Assembly: GCA_964036275.1 (NCBI GenBank)
Contig: CAXIWQ010000388.1
Span: forward strand, 1-64,000
DNA: 64,000 nt
Source: Litoditis marina
Lineage: Eukaryota; Nematoda; Chromadorea; Rhabditida; Rhabditidae
Direction: 5' to 3'
Both the position numbers and the translations under genes were made by a program. The notes below the pieces were generated by a model. It was not told where the DNA came from and did not search any database. It saw only the letters and a list, made by a program, of their open reading frames with translations. Of this stretch, positions 46,001-57,800 are shown piece by piece. How positions within the stretch are numbered: position 1 is the first letter of the stretch; the number at the start of each line of letters is the position of its first letter.

Positions 46001-47732
46001 GTTAATTCGTATTTTGTGGCTGTGCGCCACAGAATAGATAGTCGTATTAGGTTTTTGTAGCTGGGAGCAACAGATTTGATAGCCGTGTGAAATGTTCTCT
46101 GTAACTGCGAGGCAAAGAGTCAATAACCGCGTTAATTCGTCTTTTGTGGCTGTGCGCCACAGAATAGATTGTCGTATTATGTTTCTGTAGTTGGAAGCAA
46201 CAGACTTGATAGCCGTATGATTTTTTTTTGTAGCTGCAAGTCAAAATGTCAATAACCGCGTTAATTCGTCTTTGTGGCTGTGCGCCACAGAATAGATAGT
46301 CGTATTAGGTTTTTGTAGCTGGGAGCAACAGATTTGATAGCCGTGTGAAATGTTCTCTGTAACTGCGAGGCAAAGAGTCAATAACCGCGTTAATTCGTCT
46401 TTTGTGGCTGTGCGCCACAGAATAGATTGTCGTATTATGTTTCTGTAGTTGGAAGCAACAGACTTGATAGCCGTATGATTTTTTTTTGTAGCTGCAAGTC
46501 AAAATGTCAATAACCGCGTTAATTCGTCTTTGTGGCTGTGCGCCACAGAATAGATAGTCGTATTAGGTTTTTGTAGCTGGGAGCAACAGATTTGATAGCC
46601 GTGTGAAATGTTCTCTGTAACTGCGAGGCAAAGAGTCAATAACCGCGTTAATTTGTATTTTGTGGCTGTGCGCCACAGAATATAAAGTCGTACTATGTTT
46701 TTGTAGTTGGGAGCAACAGACTTGATAGCCGTATGATTTTTTTTTTGTAGCTGCATGTCAAAATGTCGATAACCGCGTTAATTCGTTTTTGTGGCTGTGC
46801 GCCACAGAATAGATTGTCGTATTAGGTTTTTGTAGCTGGGAGCAACCGACTTGATAGCCGTATTAACTTTTTTCTGTAGCTGCAAAACAAACAGTCGATA
46901 ACCGCGTTAATTCGTATTTTGTGGCTGTGTGCCACAGAATAGATAGTTGTATTGGGTTTTTCTAGCTGGGAACAACATACTTGATAGCCATATAAACTTT
47001 TTTCTGTAGCTGCACGGCAAAGAGTCAATAACCGCGTTAATTTGTCTTTTGTGGCTGTGCGCCACAGAATATAGAGTCGTATTAGGTTTTTGTAGCTGGG
47101 AGCAACAGACTTGATAGCCGTATGAACTTTTTTCTGTAGCTGCAAGGCAAAGAGGTAATAACCGCGTTAATTTGTCTTTTGTGGCTGTGCGCCACAGAAT
47201 ATAAAGTCGTATTAGGTTTTTGTAGCTGGGAGCAACAGACTTGATAGCCGTATAAACTTTTTTTCTGTAGCTGCAAGGCAAAGAGTCAATAACCGCGTTA
47301 ATTCGTATTTTGTGGCTGTGCGCCACAGAATATAAAGTCGTATTAGGTTTTTGTAGCTGGGAGCAACAGACTTGATAGCCGTATAAACTTTTTTCTGTAG
47401 CTGCAAAGCAAACAGTCGATAACCGCGTTAATTCGTATGTTGTGGCTGTGCGCCACAGAATAGATAGTCGTATTAGGTTTTTGTAGCTGGGAGCAACAGA
47501 TTTGATAGCCGTATGAAATGTTCTCTGTAACTGCGAGGCAAAGAGTCAATAACCGCGTTAATTTGTCTTTTGTGGGTGTGCGCCACAGAATATAAAATCG
47601 TATTAGGTTTTCGTAGCTGGAAGCAACAGACTTGATAGCCGTATGAATTTTTTTCTGTAGCTGCAAGGCAAAGAGGTAATAACCGCGTTAATTTGTCTGT
47701 TGTGGCTGTGCGCCACAGAATAGATTGTCGTA
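43066..47732. repeat. 2333-bp tandem higher-order repeat, two copies
   Basis: 43066-45398 and 45399-47732 match variant by variant at offset 2333-2334, equal to 18 monomers. Each copy contains a run of about three 258-bp dimers. The phase of the boundaries is arbitrary within the tandem. Confidence 0.85.
43714..44487. repeat. 258-bp dimer repeats
   Basis: Two alternating monomer types form a 258-bp unit seen three times: one with GCCGTGTGAAATG, the other with TAGTTGGAAGCA and a long T-run; the third copy ends in a variant monomer. The same dimers occur at about 46.05, 49.55, 51.36 and 53.31 kb. Confidence 0.8.
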
Positions 47733-48900
47733 TCAGGTTTTTGTAGCTGGGAGCAACAGACTTGATAGCCGTATGAACTTTTCTCTGTAGCTGCAAGGCA
47801 AAGAGTCGATAACCGCGTTATATCGTATTTTGTGGCTGTGTGCCACAGAATAGATAGTTGTATTGGGTTTTTCTAGCTGGGAGCAACATACTTGATAGCC
47901 ATATAAACTTTTTTCTGTAGCTGCAAGCCAAAGAGTCGATAACCGCGTAAATTCGTATTTTGTGGCTGTGCGCCACAGAATAGATTGTCGTATTAGGTTT
48001 TTGTAGCTGGGAGCAACAGATTTGATAGCCGTATGAAATGTTCTCTGTAACTGCAAGGCAAAGAGGTAATAACCGCGTTAATTTGTCTTTTGTGGCTGTG
48101 CGCCACAGAATATAAAGTCGTATTAGGTTTTTCTAGCTGGGAGCAACATACTTGATAGCCATATAAACTTTTTTCTATAGCTGCAAGCCAAAGAGTCGAT
48201 AACCGCGTAAATTCGTATTTGGTGGCTGTGCGCCACAGAATAGATTGTCGTATTAGGTTTTTGTAGCTGGGAGCAACAGATTTGATAGCCGTATGAAATG
48301 TTCTCTGTAACTGCAAGGCAAAGAGGTAATAACCGCGTTAATTTGTCTTTTGTGGCTGTGCGCCACAGAATATAAAGTCGTATTAGGTTTTTGTAGCCAT
48401 GAGCAACAGACTTGATAGCCGTATAAACTTTTTTTCTGTAGCTGCACGGCAAAGAGTCAATAACCGCGTAAAATCTTTTGTGGCTGTGCGCCACAGAATA
48501 TAAAGTCGTATTAGGTTTTTGTAGCTGGGAGCAACAGACTTGATAGCCGTATAAACTTTTTTCTGTAGCTGCAAAGCAAACAGTCGATAACCGCGTTAAT
48601 TCGTATGTTGTGGCTGTGCGCCACAGAATAGATAGTCGTATTAGGTTTTTGTAGCTGGGAGCAACAGATTTGATAGCCGTATGAAATGTTCTCTGTAACT
48701 GCGAGGCAAAGAGTCAATAACCGCGTTAATTTGTCTTTTGTGGGTGTGCGCCACAGAATATAAAATCGTTTTAGGTTTTCGTAGCTGGAAGCAACAGACT
48801 TGATAGCCGTATGAATTTTTTTCTGTAGCTGCAAGGCAAAGAGGTAATAACCGCGTTAATTTGTCTGTTGTGGCTGTGCGCCACAGAATAGATTGTCGTA

Positions 48901-51900
48901 TCAGGTTTTTGTAGCTGGGAGCAACAGACTTGATAGCCGTATGAACTTTTCTCTGTAGCTGCAAGGCAAAGAGTCGATAACCGCGTTATATCGTATTTTG
49001 TGGCTGTGTGCCACAGAATAGATAGTTGTATTGGGTTTTTCTAGCTGGGAGCAACATACTTGATAGCCATATAAACTTTTTTCTGTAGCTGCAAGCCAAA
49101 GAGTCGATAACCGCGTAAATTCGTATTTTGTGGCTGTGCGCCACAGAATAGATTGTCGTATTAGGTTTTTGTAGCTGGGAGCAACAGATTTGATAGCCGT
49201 ATGAAATGTTCTCTGTAACTGCAAGGCAAAGAGGTAATAACCGCGTTAATTTGTCTTTTGTGGCTGTGCGCCACAGAATATAAAGTCGTATTAGGTTTTT
49301 GTAGCCATGAGCAACAGACTTGATAGCCGTATAAACTTTTTTTCTGTAGCTGCACGGCAAAGAGTCAATAACCGCGTAAAATCTTTTGTGGCTGTGCGCC
49401 ACAGAATATAAAGTCGTATTAGGTTTTTGTAGCTGGGAGCAACAGACTTGATAGCCGTATAAACTTTTTTCTGTAGCTGCAAAGCAAACAGTCGATAACC
49501 GCGTTAATTCGTATTTTGTGGCTGTGCGCCACAGAATAGATAGTCGTATTAGGTTTTTGTAGCTGGGAGCAACAGATTTGATAGCCGTGTGAAATGTTCT
49601 CTGTAACTGCGAGGCAAAGAGTCAATAACCGCGTTAATTCGTCTTTTGTGGCTGTGCGCCACAGAATAGATTGTCGTATTATGTTTCTGTAGTTGGAAGC
49701 AACAGACTTGATAGCCGTATGATTTTTTTTTGTAGCTGCAAGTCAAAATGTCAATAACCGCGTTAATTCGTCTTTGTGGCTGTGCGCCACAGAATAGATA
49801 GTCGTATTAGGTTTTTGTAGCTGGGAGCAACAGATTTGATAGCCGTGTGAAATGTTCTCTGTAACTGCGAGGCAAAGAGTCAATAACCGCGTTAATTCGT
49901 CTTTTGTGGCTGTGCGCCACAGAATAGATTGTCGTATTATGTTTCTGTAGTTGGAAGCAACAGACTTGATAGCCGTATGATTTTTTTTTGTAGCTGCAAG
50001 TCAAAATGTCAATAACCGCGTTAATTCGTCTTTGTGGCTGTGCGCCACAGAATAGATAGTCGTATTAGGTTTTTGTAGCTGGGAGCAACAGATTTGATAG
50101 CCGTGTGAAATGTTCTCTGTAACTGCGAGGCAAAGAGTCAATAACCGCGTTAATTTGTATTTTGTGGCTGTGCGCCACAGAATATAAAGTCGTACTATGT
50201 TTTTGTAGTTGGGAGCAACAGACTTGATAGCCGTATGATTTTTTTTTGTAGCTGCATGTCAAAATGTCGATAACCGCGTTAATTCGTTTTTGTGGCTGTG
50301 CGCCACAGAATAGATTGTCGTATTAGGTTTTTGTAGCTGGGAGCAACCGACTTGATAGCCGTATTAACTTTTTTCTGTAGCTGCAAAACAAACAGTCGAT
50401 AACCGCGTTAATTCGTATTTTGTGGCTGTGTGCCACAGAATAGATAGTTGTATTGGGTTTTTCTAGCTGGGAACAACATACTTGATAGCCATATAAACTT
50501 TTTTTCTGTAGCTGCACGGCAAAGAGTCAATAACCGCGTTAATTTGTCTTTTGTGGCTGTGCGCCACAGAATATAAAGTCGTATTAGGTTTTTGTAGCTG
50601 GGAGCAACAGACTTGATAGCCGTATGAACTTTTTTCTGTAGCTGCAAGGCAAAGAGGTAATAACCGCGTTAATTTGTCTTTTGTGGCTGTGCGCCACAGA
50701 ATATAAAGTCGTATTAGGTTTTTGTAGCTGGGAGCAACAGACTTGATAGCCGTATGAACTTTTCTCTGTAGCTGCAAGGCAAAGAGTCGATAACCGCGTT
50801 ATATCGTATTTTGTGGCTGTGTGCCACAGAATAGATAGTTGTATTGGGTTTTTCTAGCTGGGAGCAACATACTTGATAGCCATATAAACTTTTTTCTGTA
50901 GCTGCAAGCCAAAGAGTCGATAACCGCGTAAATTCGTATTTTGTGGCTGTGCGCCACAGAATAGATTGTCGTATTAGGTTTTTGTAGCTGGGAGCAACAG
51001 ATTTGATAGCCGTATGAAATGTTCTCTGTAACTGCAAGGCAAAGAGGTAATAACCGCGTTAATTTGTCTTTTGTGGCTGTGCGCCACAGAATATAAAGTC
51101 GTATTAGGTTTTTGTAGCCATGAGCAACAGACTTGATAGCCGTATAAACTTTTTTTCTGTAGCTGCACGGCAAAGAGTCAATAACCGCGTAAAATCTTTT
51201 GTGGCTGTGCGCCACAGAATATAAAGTCGTATTAGGTTTTTGTAGCTGGGAGCAACAGACTTGATAGCCGTATAAACTTTTTTCTGTAGCTGCAAAGCAA
51301 ACAGTCGATAACCGCGTTAATTCGTATTTTGTGGCTGTGCGCCACAGAATAGATAGTCGTATTAGGTTTTTGTAGCTGGGAGCAACAGATTTGATAGCCG
51401 TGTGAAATGTTCTCTGTAACTGCGAGGCAAAGAGTCAATAACCGCGTTAATTCGTCTTTTGTGGCTGTGCGCCACAGAATAGATTGTCGTATTATGTTTC
51501 TGTAGTTGGAAGCAACAGACTTGATAGCCGTATGATTTTTTTTTGTAGCTGCAAGTCAAAATGTCAATAACCGCGTTAATTCGTCTTTGTGGCTGTGCGC
51601 CACAGAATAGATAGTCGTATTAGGTTTTTGTAGCTGGGAGCAACAGATTTGATAGCCGTGTGAAATGTTCTCTGTAACTGCGAGGCAAAGAGTCAATAAC
51701 CGCGTTAATTCGTCTTTTGTGGCTGTGCGCCACAGAATAGATTGTCGTATTATGTTTCTGTAGTTGGAAGCAACAGACTTGATAGCCGTATGATTTTTTT
51801 TTGTAGCTGCAAGTCAAAATGTCAATAACCGCGTTAATTCGTCTTTGTGGCTGTGCGCCACAGAATAGATAGTCGTATTAGGTTTTTGTAGCTGGGAGCA

Positions 51901-52526
51901 ACAGATTTGATAGCCGTGTGAAATGTTCTCTGTAACTGCGAGGCAAAGAGTCAATAACCGCGTTAATTTGTATTTTGTGGCTGTGCGCCACAGAATATAA
52001 AGTCGTACTATGTTTTTGTAGTTGGGAGCAACAGACTTGATAGCCGTATGATTTTTTTTTGTAGCTGCATGTCAAAATGTCGATAACCGCGTTAATTCGT
52101 TTTTGTGGCTGTGCGCCACAGAATAGATTGTCGTATTAGGTTTTTGTAGCTGGGAGCAACCGACTTGATAGCCGTATTAACTTTTTTCTGTAGCTGCAAA
52201 ACAAACAGTCGATAACCGCGTTAATTCGTATTTTGTGGCTGTGTGCCACAGAATAGATAGTTGTATTGGGTTTTTCTAGCTGGGAACAACATACTTGATA
52301 GCCATATAAACTTTTTTTCTGTAGCTGCACGGCAAAGAGTCAATAACCGCGTTAATTTGTCTTTTGTGGCTGTGCGCCACAGAATATAAAGTCGTATTAG
52401 GTTTTTGTAGCTGGGAGCAACAGACTTGATAGCCGTATGAACTTTTTTCTGTAGCTGCAAGGCAAAGAGGTAATAACCGCGTTAATTTGTCTTTTGTGGC
52501 TGTGCGCCACAGAATATAAAGTCGTA
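48901..52526. repeat. 1813-bp tandem higher-order repeat, two copies
   Basis: 48901-50713 and 50714-52526 correspond at a constant offset of 1813 bp (14 monomers), with very few differences. Confidence 0.85.
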
Positions 52527-55029
52527 TTAGGTTTTTGTAGCTGGGAGCAACAGACTTGATAGCCGTATAAACTTTTTTCTGTAGCTGCAAGGCAAAGAGT
52601 CGATAACCGCGTTAATTCGTATTTTGTGGCTGTGTGCCACAGAATAGATAGTTGTATTGGGTTTTTCTAGCTGGGAGCAACATACTTGATAGCCATATAA
52701 ACTTTTTTCTGTAGCTGCACGGCAAAGAGTCAATAACCGCGTTAATTTGTCTTTTGTGGCTGTGCGCCACAGAATAGATTGTCGTATCAGGTTTTTGTAG
52801 CTGGGAGCAACAGACTTGATAGCCGTATGAACTTTTTTCTGTAGCTGCAAGGCAAAGAGGTAATAACCGCGTTAATTTGTCTTTTGTGGCTGTGCTCCAC
52901 AGGATATAAAGTCGTATTAGGTTTTTGTAGCCATGAGCAACAGACTTGATAGCCGTATAAACTTTTTTCTGTAGCTGCAAGGCAAAGAGTCGATAACCGC
53001 GTTGTATCGTATTTTGTGGCTGTGTGCCACAGAATAGATAGTTGTATTGGGTTTTTCTAGCTGGGAGCAACATCCTTGATAGCCATATAAACTTTTTTCT
53101 GTAGCTGCACGGCAAAGAGTCAATAACCGCGTTAATTTGTCTTTTGTGGCTGTGCGCCACAGAATATAAAGTCGTATTAGGTTTTTGTAGCTGGGAGCAA
53201 CAGACTTGATAGCCGTATAAACTTTTTTTCTGTAGCTGCAAGGCAAAGAGGTAATAACCGCGTTAATTTGTCTTTTGTGGCTGTGCGCCACAGAATATAA
53301 AGTCGTATTAGGTTTTTGTAGCTGGGAGCAACAGATTTGATAGCCGTGTGAAATGTTCTCTGTAACTGCGAGGCAAAGAGTCAATAACCGCGTTAATTCG
53401 TCTTTTGTGGCTGTGCGCCACAGAATAGATTGTCGTATTATGTTTCTGTAGTTGGAAGCAACAGACTTGATAGCCGTATGATTTTTTTTTGTAGCTGCAA
53501 GTCAAAATGTCAATAACCGCGTTAATTCGTCTTTGTGGCTGTGCGCCACAGAATAGATAGTCGTATTAGGTTTTTGTAGCTGGGAGCAACAGATTTGATA
53601 GCCGTGTGAAATGTTCTCTGTAACTGCGAGGCAAAGAGTCAATAACCGCGTTAATTTGTATTTTGTGGCTGTGCGCCACAGAATATAAAGTCGTACTATG
53701 TTTTTGTAGTTGGGAGCAACAGACTTGATAGCCGTATGATTTTTTTTTGTAGCTGCATGTCAAAATGTCGATAACCGCGTTAATTCGTTTTTGTGGCTGT
53801 GCGCCACAGAATAGATTGTCGTATTAGGTTTTTGTAGCTGGGAGCAACCGACTTGATAGCCGTATTAACTTTTTTCTGTAGCTGCAAAACAAACAGTCGA
53901 TAACCGCGTTAATTCGTATTTTGTGGCTGTGTGCCACAGAATAGATAGTTGTATTGGGTTTTTCTAGCTGGGAACAACATACTTGATAGCCATATAAACT
54001 TTTTTCTGTAGCTGCACGGCAAAGAGTCAATAACCGCGTTAATTTGTCTTTTGTGGCTGTGCGCCACAGAATATAAAGTCGTATTAGGTTTTTGTAGCTG
54101 GGAGCAACAGACTTGATAGCCGTATGAACTTTTTTCTGTAGCTGCAAGGCAAAGAGGTAATAACCGCGTTAATTTGTCTTTTGTGGCTGTGCGCCACAGA
54201 ATATAAAGTCGTATTAGGTTTTTGTAGCTGGGAGCAACAGACTTGATAGCCGTATAAACTTTTTTCTGTAGCTGCAAGGCAAAGAGTCGATAACCGCGTT
54301 AATTCGTATTTTGTGGCTGTGTGCCACAGAATAGATAGTTGTATTGGGTTTTTCTAGCTGGGAGCAACATACTTGATAGCCATATAAACTTTTTTCTGTA
54401 GCTGCACGGCAAAGAGTCAATAACCGCGTTAATTTGTCTTTTGTGGCTGTGCGCCACAGAATAGATTGTCGTATCAGGTTTTTGTAGCTGGGAGCAACAG
54501 ACTTGATAGCCGTATGAACTTTTTTCTGTAGCTGCAAGGCAAAGAGGTAATAACCGCGTTAATTTGTCTTTTGTGGCTGTGCTCCACAGGATATAAAGTC
54601 GTATTAGGTTTTTGTAGCCATGAGCAACAGACTTGATAGCCGTATAAACTTTTTTCTGTAGCTGCAAGGCAAAGAGTCGATAACCGCGTTGTATCGTATT
54701 TTGTGGCTGTGTGCCACAGAATAGATAGTTGTATTGGGTTTTTCTAGCTGGGAGCAACATCCTTGATAGCCATATAAACTTTTTTCTGTAGCTGCACGGC
54801 AAAGAGTCAATAACCGCGTTAATTTGTCTTTTGTGGCTGTGCGCCACAGAATATAAAGTCGTATTAGGTTTTTGTAGCTGGGAGCAACAGACTTGATAGC
54901 CGTATAAACTTTTTTTCTGTAGCTGCAAGGCAAAGAGGTAATAACCGCGTTAATTTGTCTTTTGTGGCTGTGCGCCACAGAATATAAAGTCGTATTAGGT
55001 TTTTGTAGCTGGGAGCAACAGATTTGATA
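51655..55029. repeat. 1687-bp tandem higher-order repeat, two copies
   Basis: Variants at about 51655-53342 recur at 53343-55029 with offset 1687-1688 (13 monomers). This overlaps the second 1813-bp unit, so the two amplifications are staggered and successive. Confidence 0.8.
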
Positions 55030-55710
55030 GCCGTATGAAATGTTCTCTGTAACTGCAAGGCAAAGAGTCAATAACCGCGTTAATTTGTATTTTGTGGCTG
55101 TGCGCCACAGAATATAAAGTCGTATTATGTTTTTGTAGTTGGAAGCAACAGACTTGATAGCCGTATGATTTTTTTTTTGTAGCTGCAAGTCAAAATGTCA
55201 ATAACCGCGTTAATTCGTCTTTGTGGCTGTGCGCCACAGAATAGATTGTCGTATCAGGTTTTTGTAGCTGGGAGCAACAGACTTGATAGCCGTATGAACT
55301 TTTTTCTGTAGCTGCAAGGCAAAGAGGTAATAACCGCGTTAATTTGTCTTTTGTGGCTGTGCGCCACAGGATATAAAGTCGTATTAGGTTTTTGTAGCCA
55401 TGAGCAACAGACTTGATAGCCGTATAAACTTTTTTCTGTAGCTGCAAGGCAAAGAGTCGATAACCGCGTTATATCGTATTTTGTGGCTGTGTGCCACAGA
55501 ATAGATAGTTGTATTGGGTTTTTCTAGCTGGGAACAACATACTTGATAGCCATATAAACTTTTTTCTGTAGCTGCACGGCAAAGAGTCAATAACCGCGTT
55601 AATTTGTCTTTTGTGGCTGTGCGCCACAGAATATAAAATCGTATTAGGTTTTTGTAGCTGGGAGCAACAGACTTGATAGCCGTATAAACTTTTTTTCTGT
55701 AGCTGCAAGG
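53824..55710. repeat. Block repeated at offset 6231-6232 bp (copy at about 60055-61942)
   Basis: The same order of variants, including the GTGCTCCACAGG monomer at 54580 and 60811 and the CATCCTTGATAGCC monomer at 54759 and 60990, is found in both places. These rare private changes make the link secure. Confidence 0.85.
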
Positions 55711-56945
55711 CAAAGAGGTAATAACCGCGTTAATTTGTCTTTTGTGGCTGTGCGCCACAGAATATAAAGTCGTATTAGGTTTTTGTAGCTGGGAGCAACA
55801 GACTTGATAGCCGTATAATTTGTTTTCTGTAGCTGCAAGGCAAAGAGTCAATAACCGCGTTAAACTGTCTTTTGTGGCTGTGCGCCACAGGATGTACAGT
55901 CGTATTAGGTTTTTGTAGCCATGAGCAACAGACTTGATAGCCGTATAAACTTTTTTCTGTAACTGCAAGCCGAAAAGTCGATAACCGCGTTAATTTGTAT
56001 TTCGTGGTTGTGCGCCACACAAAAGATAGTCGTATCAGGTTCTTGTAGCTGGGAGCAACAGACTTGATAGCCGTATGAACTTTTTCCTGTAGCTGCAAGG
56101 CAAAGAGTCAATAACCGCGTTAATTTGTCTTTTGTGGCTGTGCGCCACAGGATATAAAGTCGTATTAGGTTTTTGTAGCCATGAGCAACAGACTTGATAG
56201 CCGTATAAACTTTTTTCTGTAGCTGCAAGGCAAAGAGTCGATAACCGCGTTATATCGTATTTTGTGGCTGTGTGCCACAGAATAGATAGTTGTATTGGGT
56301 TTTTCTAGCTGGGAACAACATACTTGATAGCCATATAAACTTTTTTCTGTAGCTGCACGGCAAAGAGTCAATAACCGCGTTAATTTGTCTTTTGTGGCTG
56401 TGCGCCACAGAATATAAAATCGTATTAGGTTTTTGTAGCTGGGAGCAACAGACTTGATAGCCGTATAAACTTTTTTTCTGTAGCTGCAAGGCAAAGAGGT
56501 AATAACCGCGTTAATTTGTCTTTTGTGGCTGTGCGCCACAGAATATAAAGTCGTATTAGGTTTTTGTAGCTGGGAGCAACAGACTTGATAGCCGTATAAA
56601 CTTTTTCCTGTAGCTGCAAGGCAAAGAGTCAATAACCGCGTTAATTCGTATTTTGTGGTTGTGCACCACAGAAAAGATAGTCGTATTAAGTTTTTGTAGC
56701 TGGTAGCAACAGACTTGATAGCCGTATAATTTGTTTTCTGTAGCTGCAAGGCAAAGAGTCAATAACCGCGTTAAACTGTCTTTTGTGGCTGTGCGCCACA
56801 GGATGTACAGTCGTATTAGGTTTTTGTAGCCATGAGCAACAGACTTGATAGCCGTATAAACTTTTTTCTGTAACTGCAAGCCGAAAAGTCGATAACCGCG
56901 TTAATTTGTATTTCGTGGTTGTGCGCCACACAAAAGATAGTCGTA
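55384..56945. repeat. 781-bp tandem higher-order repeat, two copies
   Basis: 55384-56164 and 56165-56945 correspond at offset 781 (six monomers). Both are chimeric: ordinary monomers alternate with members of the diverged group otherwise found at 34.3-35.3 and 40.15-41.1 kb. Confidence 0.8.
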
Positions 56946-57075
56946 TCAGGTTCTTGTAGCTGGGAGCAACAGACTTGATAGCCGTATGAACTTTTTCCTG
57001 TAGCTGCAAGGCAAAGAGTCAATAACCGCGTTAATTTGTCTTTTGTGGCTGTGCGCCACAGAATATAAAGTCGTA

Positions 57076-57800
57076 TTAGGTTTTTCTAGCTGGGAGCAAC
57101 ATACTTGATAGCCATATAAACTTTTTTCTATAGCTGCAAGCCAAAGAGTCGATAACCGCGTAAATTCGTATTTGGTGGCTGTGCGCCACAGAATAGATTG
57201 TCGTATTAGGTTTTTGTAGCTGGGAGCAACAGATTTGATAGCCGTATGAAATGTTCTCTGTAACTGCAAGGCAAAGAGGTAATAACCGCGTTAATTTGTC
57301 TTTTGTGGCTGTGCGCCACAGAATATAAAGTCGTATTAGGTTTTTGTAGCCATGAGCAACAGACTTGATAGCCGTATAAACTTTTTTTCTGTAGCTGCAC
57401 GGCAAAGAGTCAATAACCGCGTAAAATCTTTTGTGGCTGTGCGCCACAGAATATAAAGTTGTATTAGGTTTTTGTAGCTGGGAGCAACAGACTTGATAGC
57501 CGTATAAACTTTTTTCTGTAGCTGCAAAGCAAACAGTCGATAACCGCGTTAATTCGTATGTTGTGGCTGTGCGCCACAGAATAGATAGTCGTATTAGGTT
57601 TTTGTAGCTGGGAGCAACAGATTTGATAGCCGTATGAAATGTTCTCTGTAACTGCGAGGCAAAGAGTCAATAACCGCGTTAATTTGTCTTTTGTGGGTGT
57701 GCGCCACAGAATATAAAATCGTATTAGGTTTTCGTAGCTGGAAGCAACAGACTTGATAGCCGTATGAATTTTTTTCTGTAGCTGCAAGGCAAAGAGGTAA
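57076..57800. repeat. Block shared with 41250-41974 (offset 15826)
   Basis: Monomer variants, including the rare TTTTTTCTATAGCTG change, match the segment after the empty site at a constant 15826 bp offset. Related segments also start at 35413, 42418 and 48123. Confidence 0.75.
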
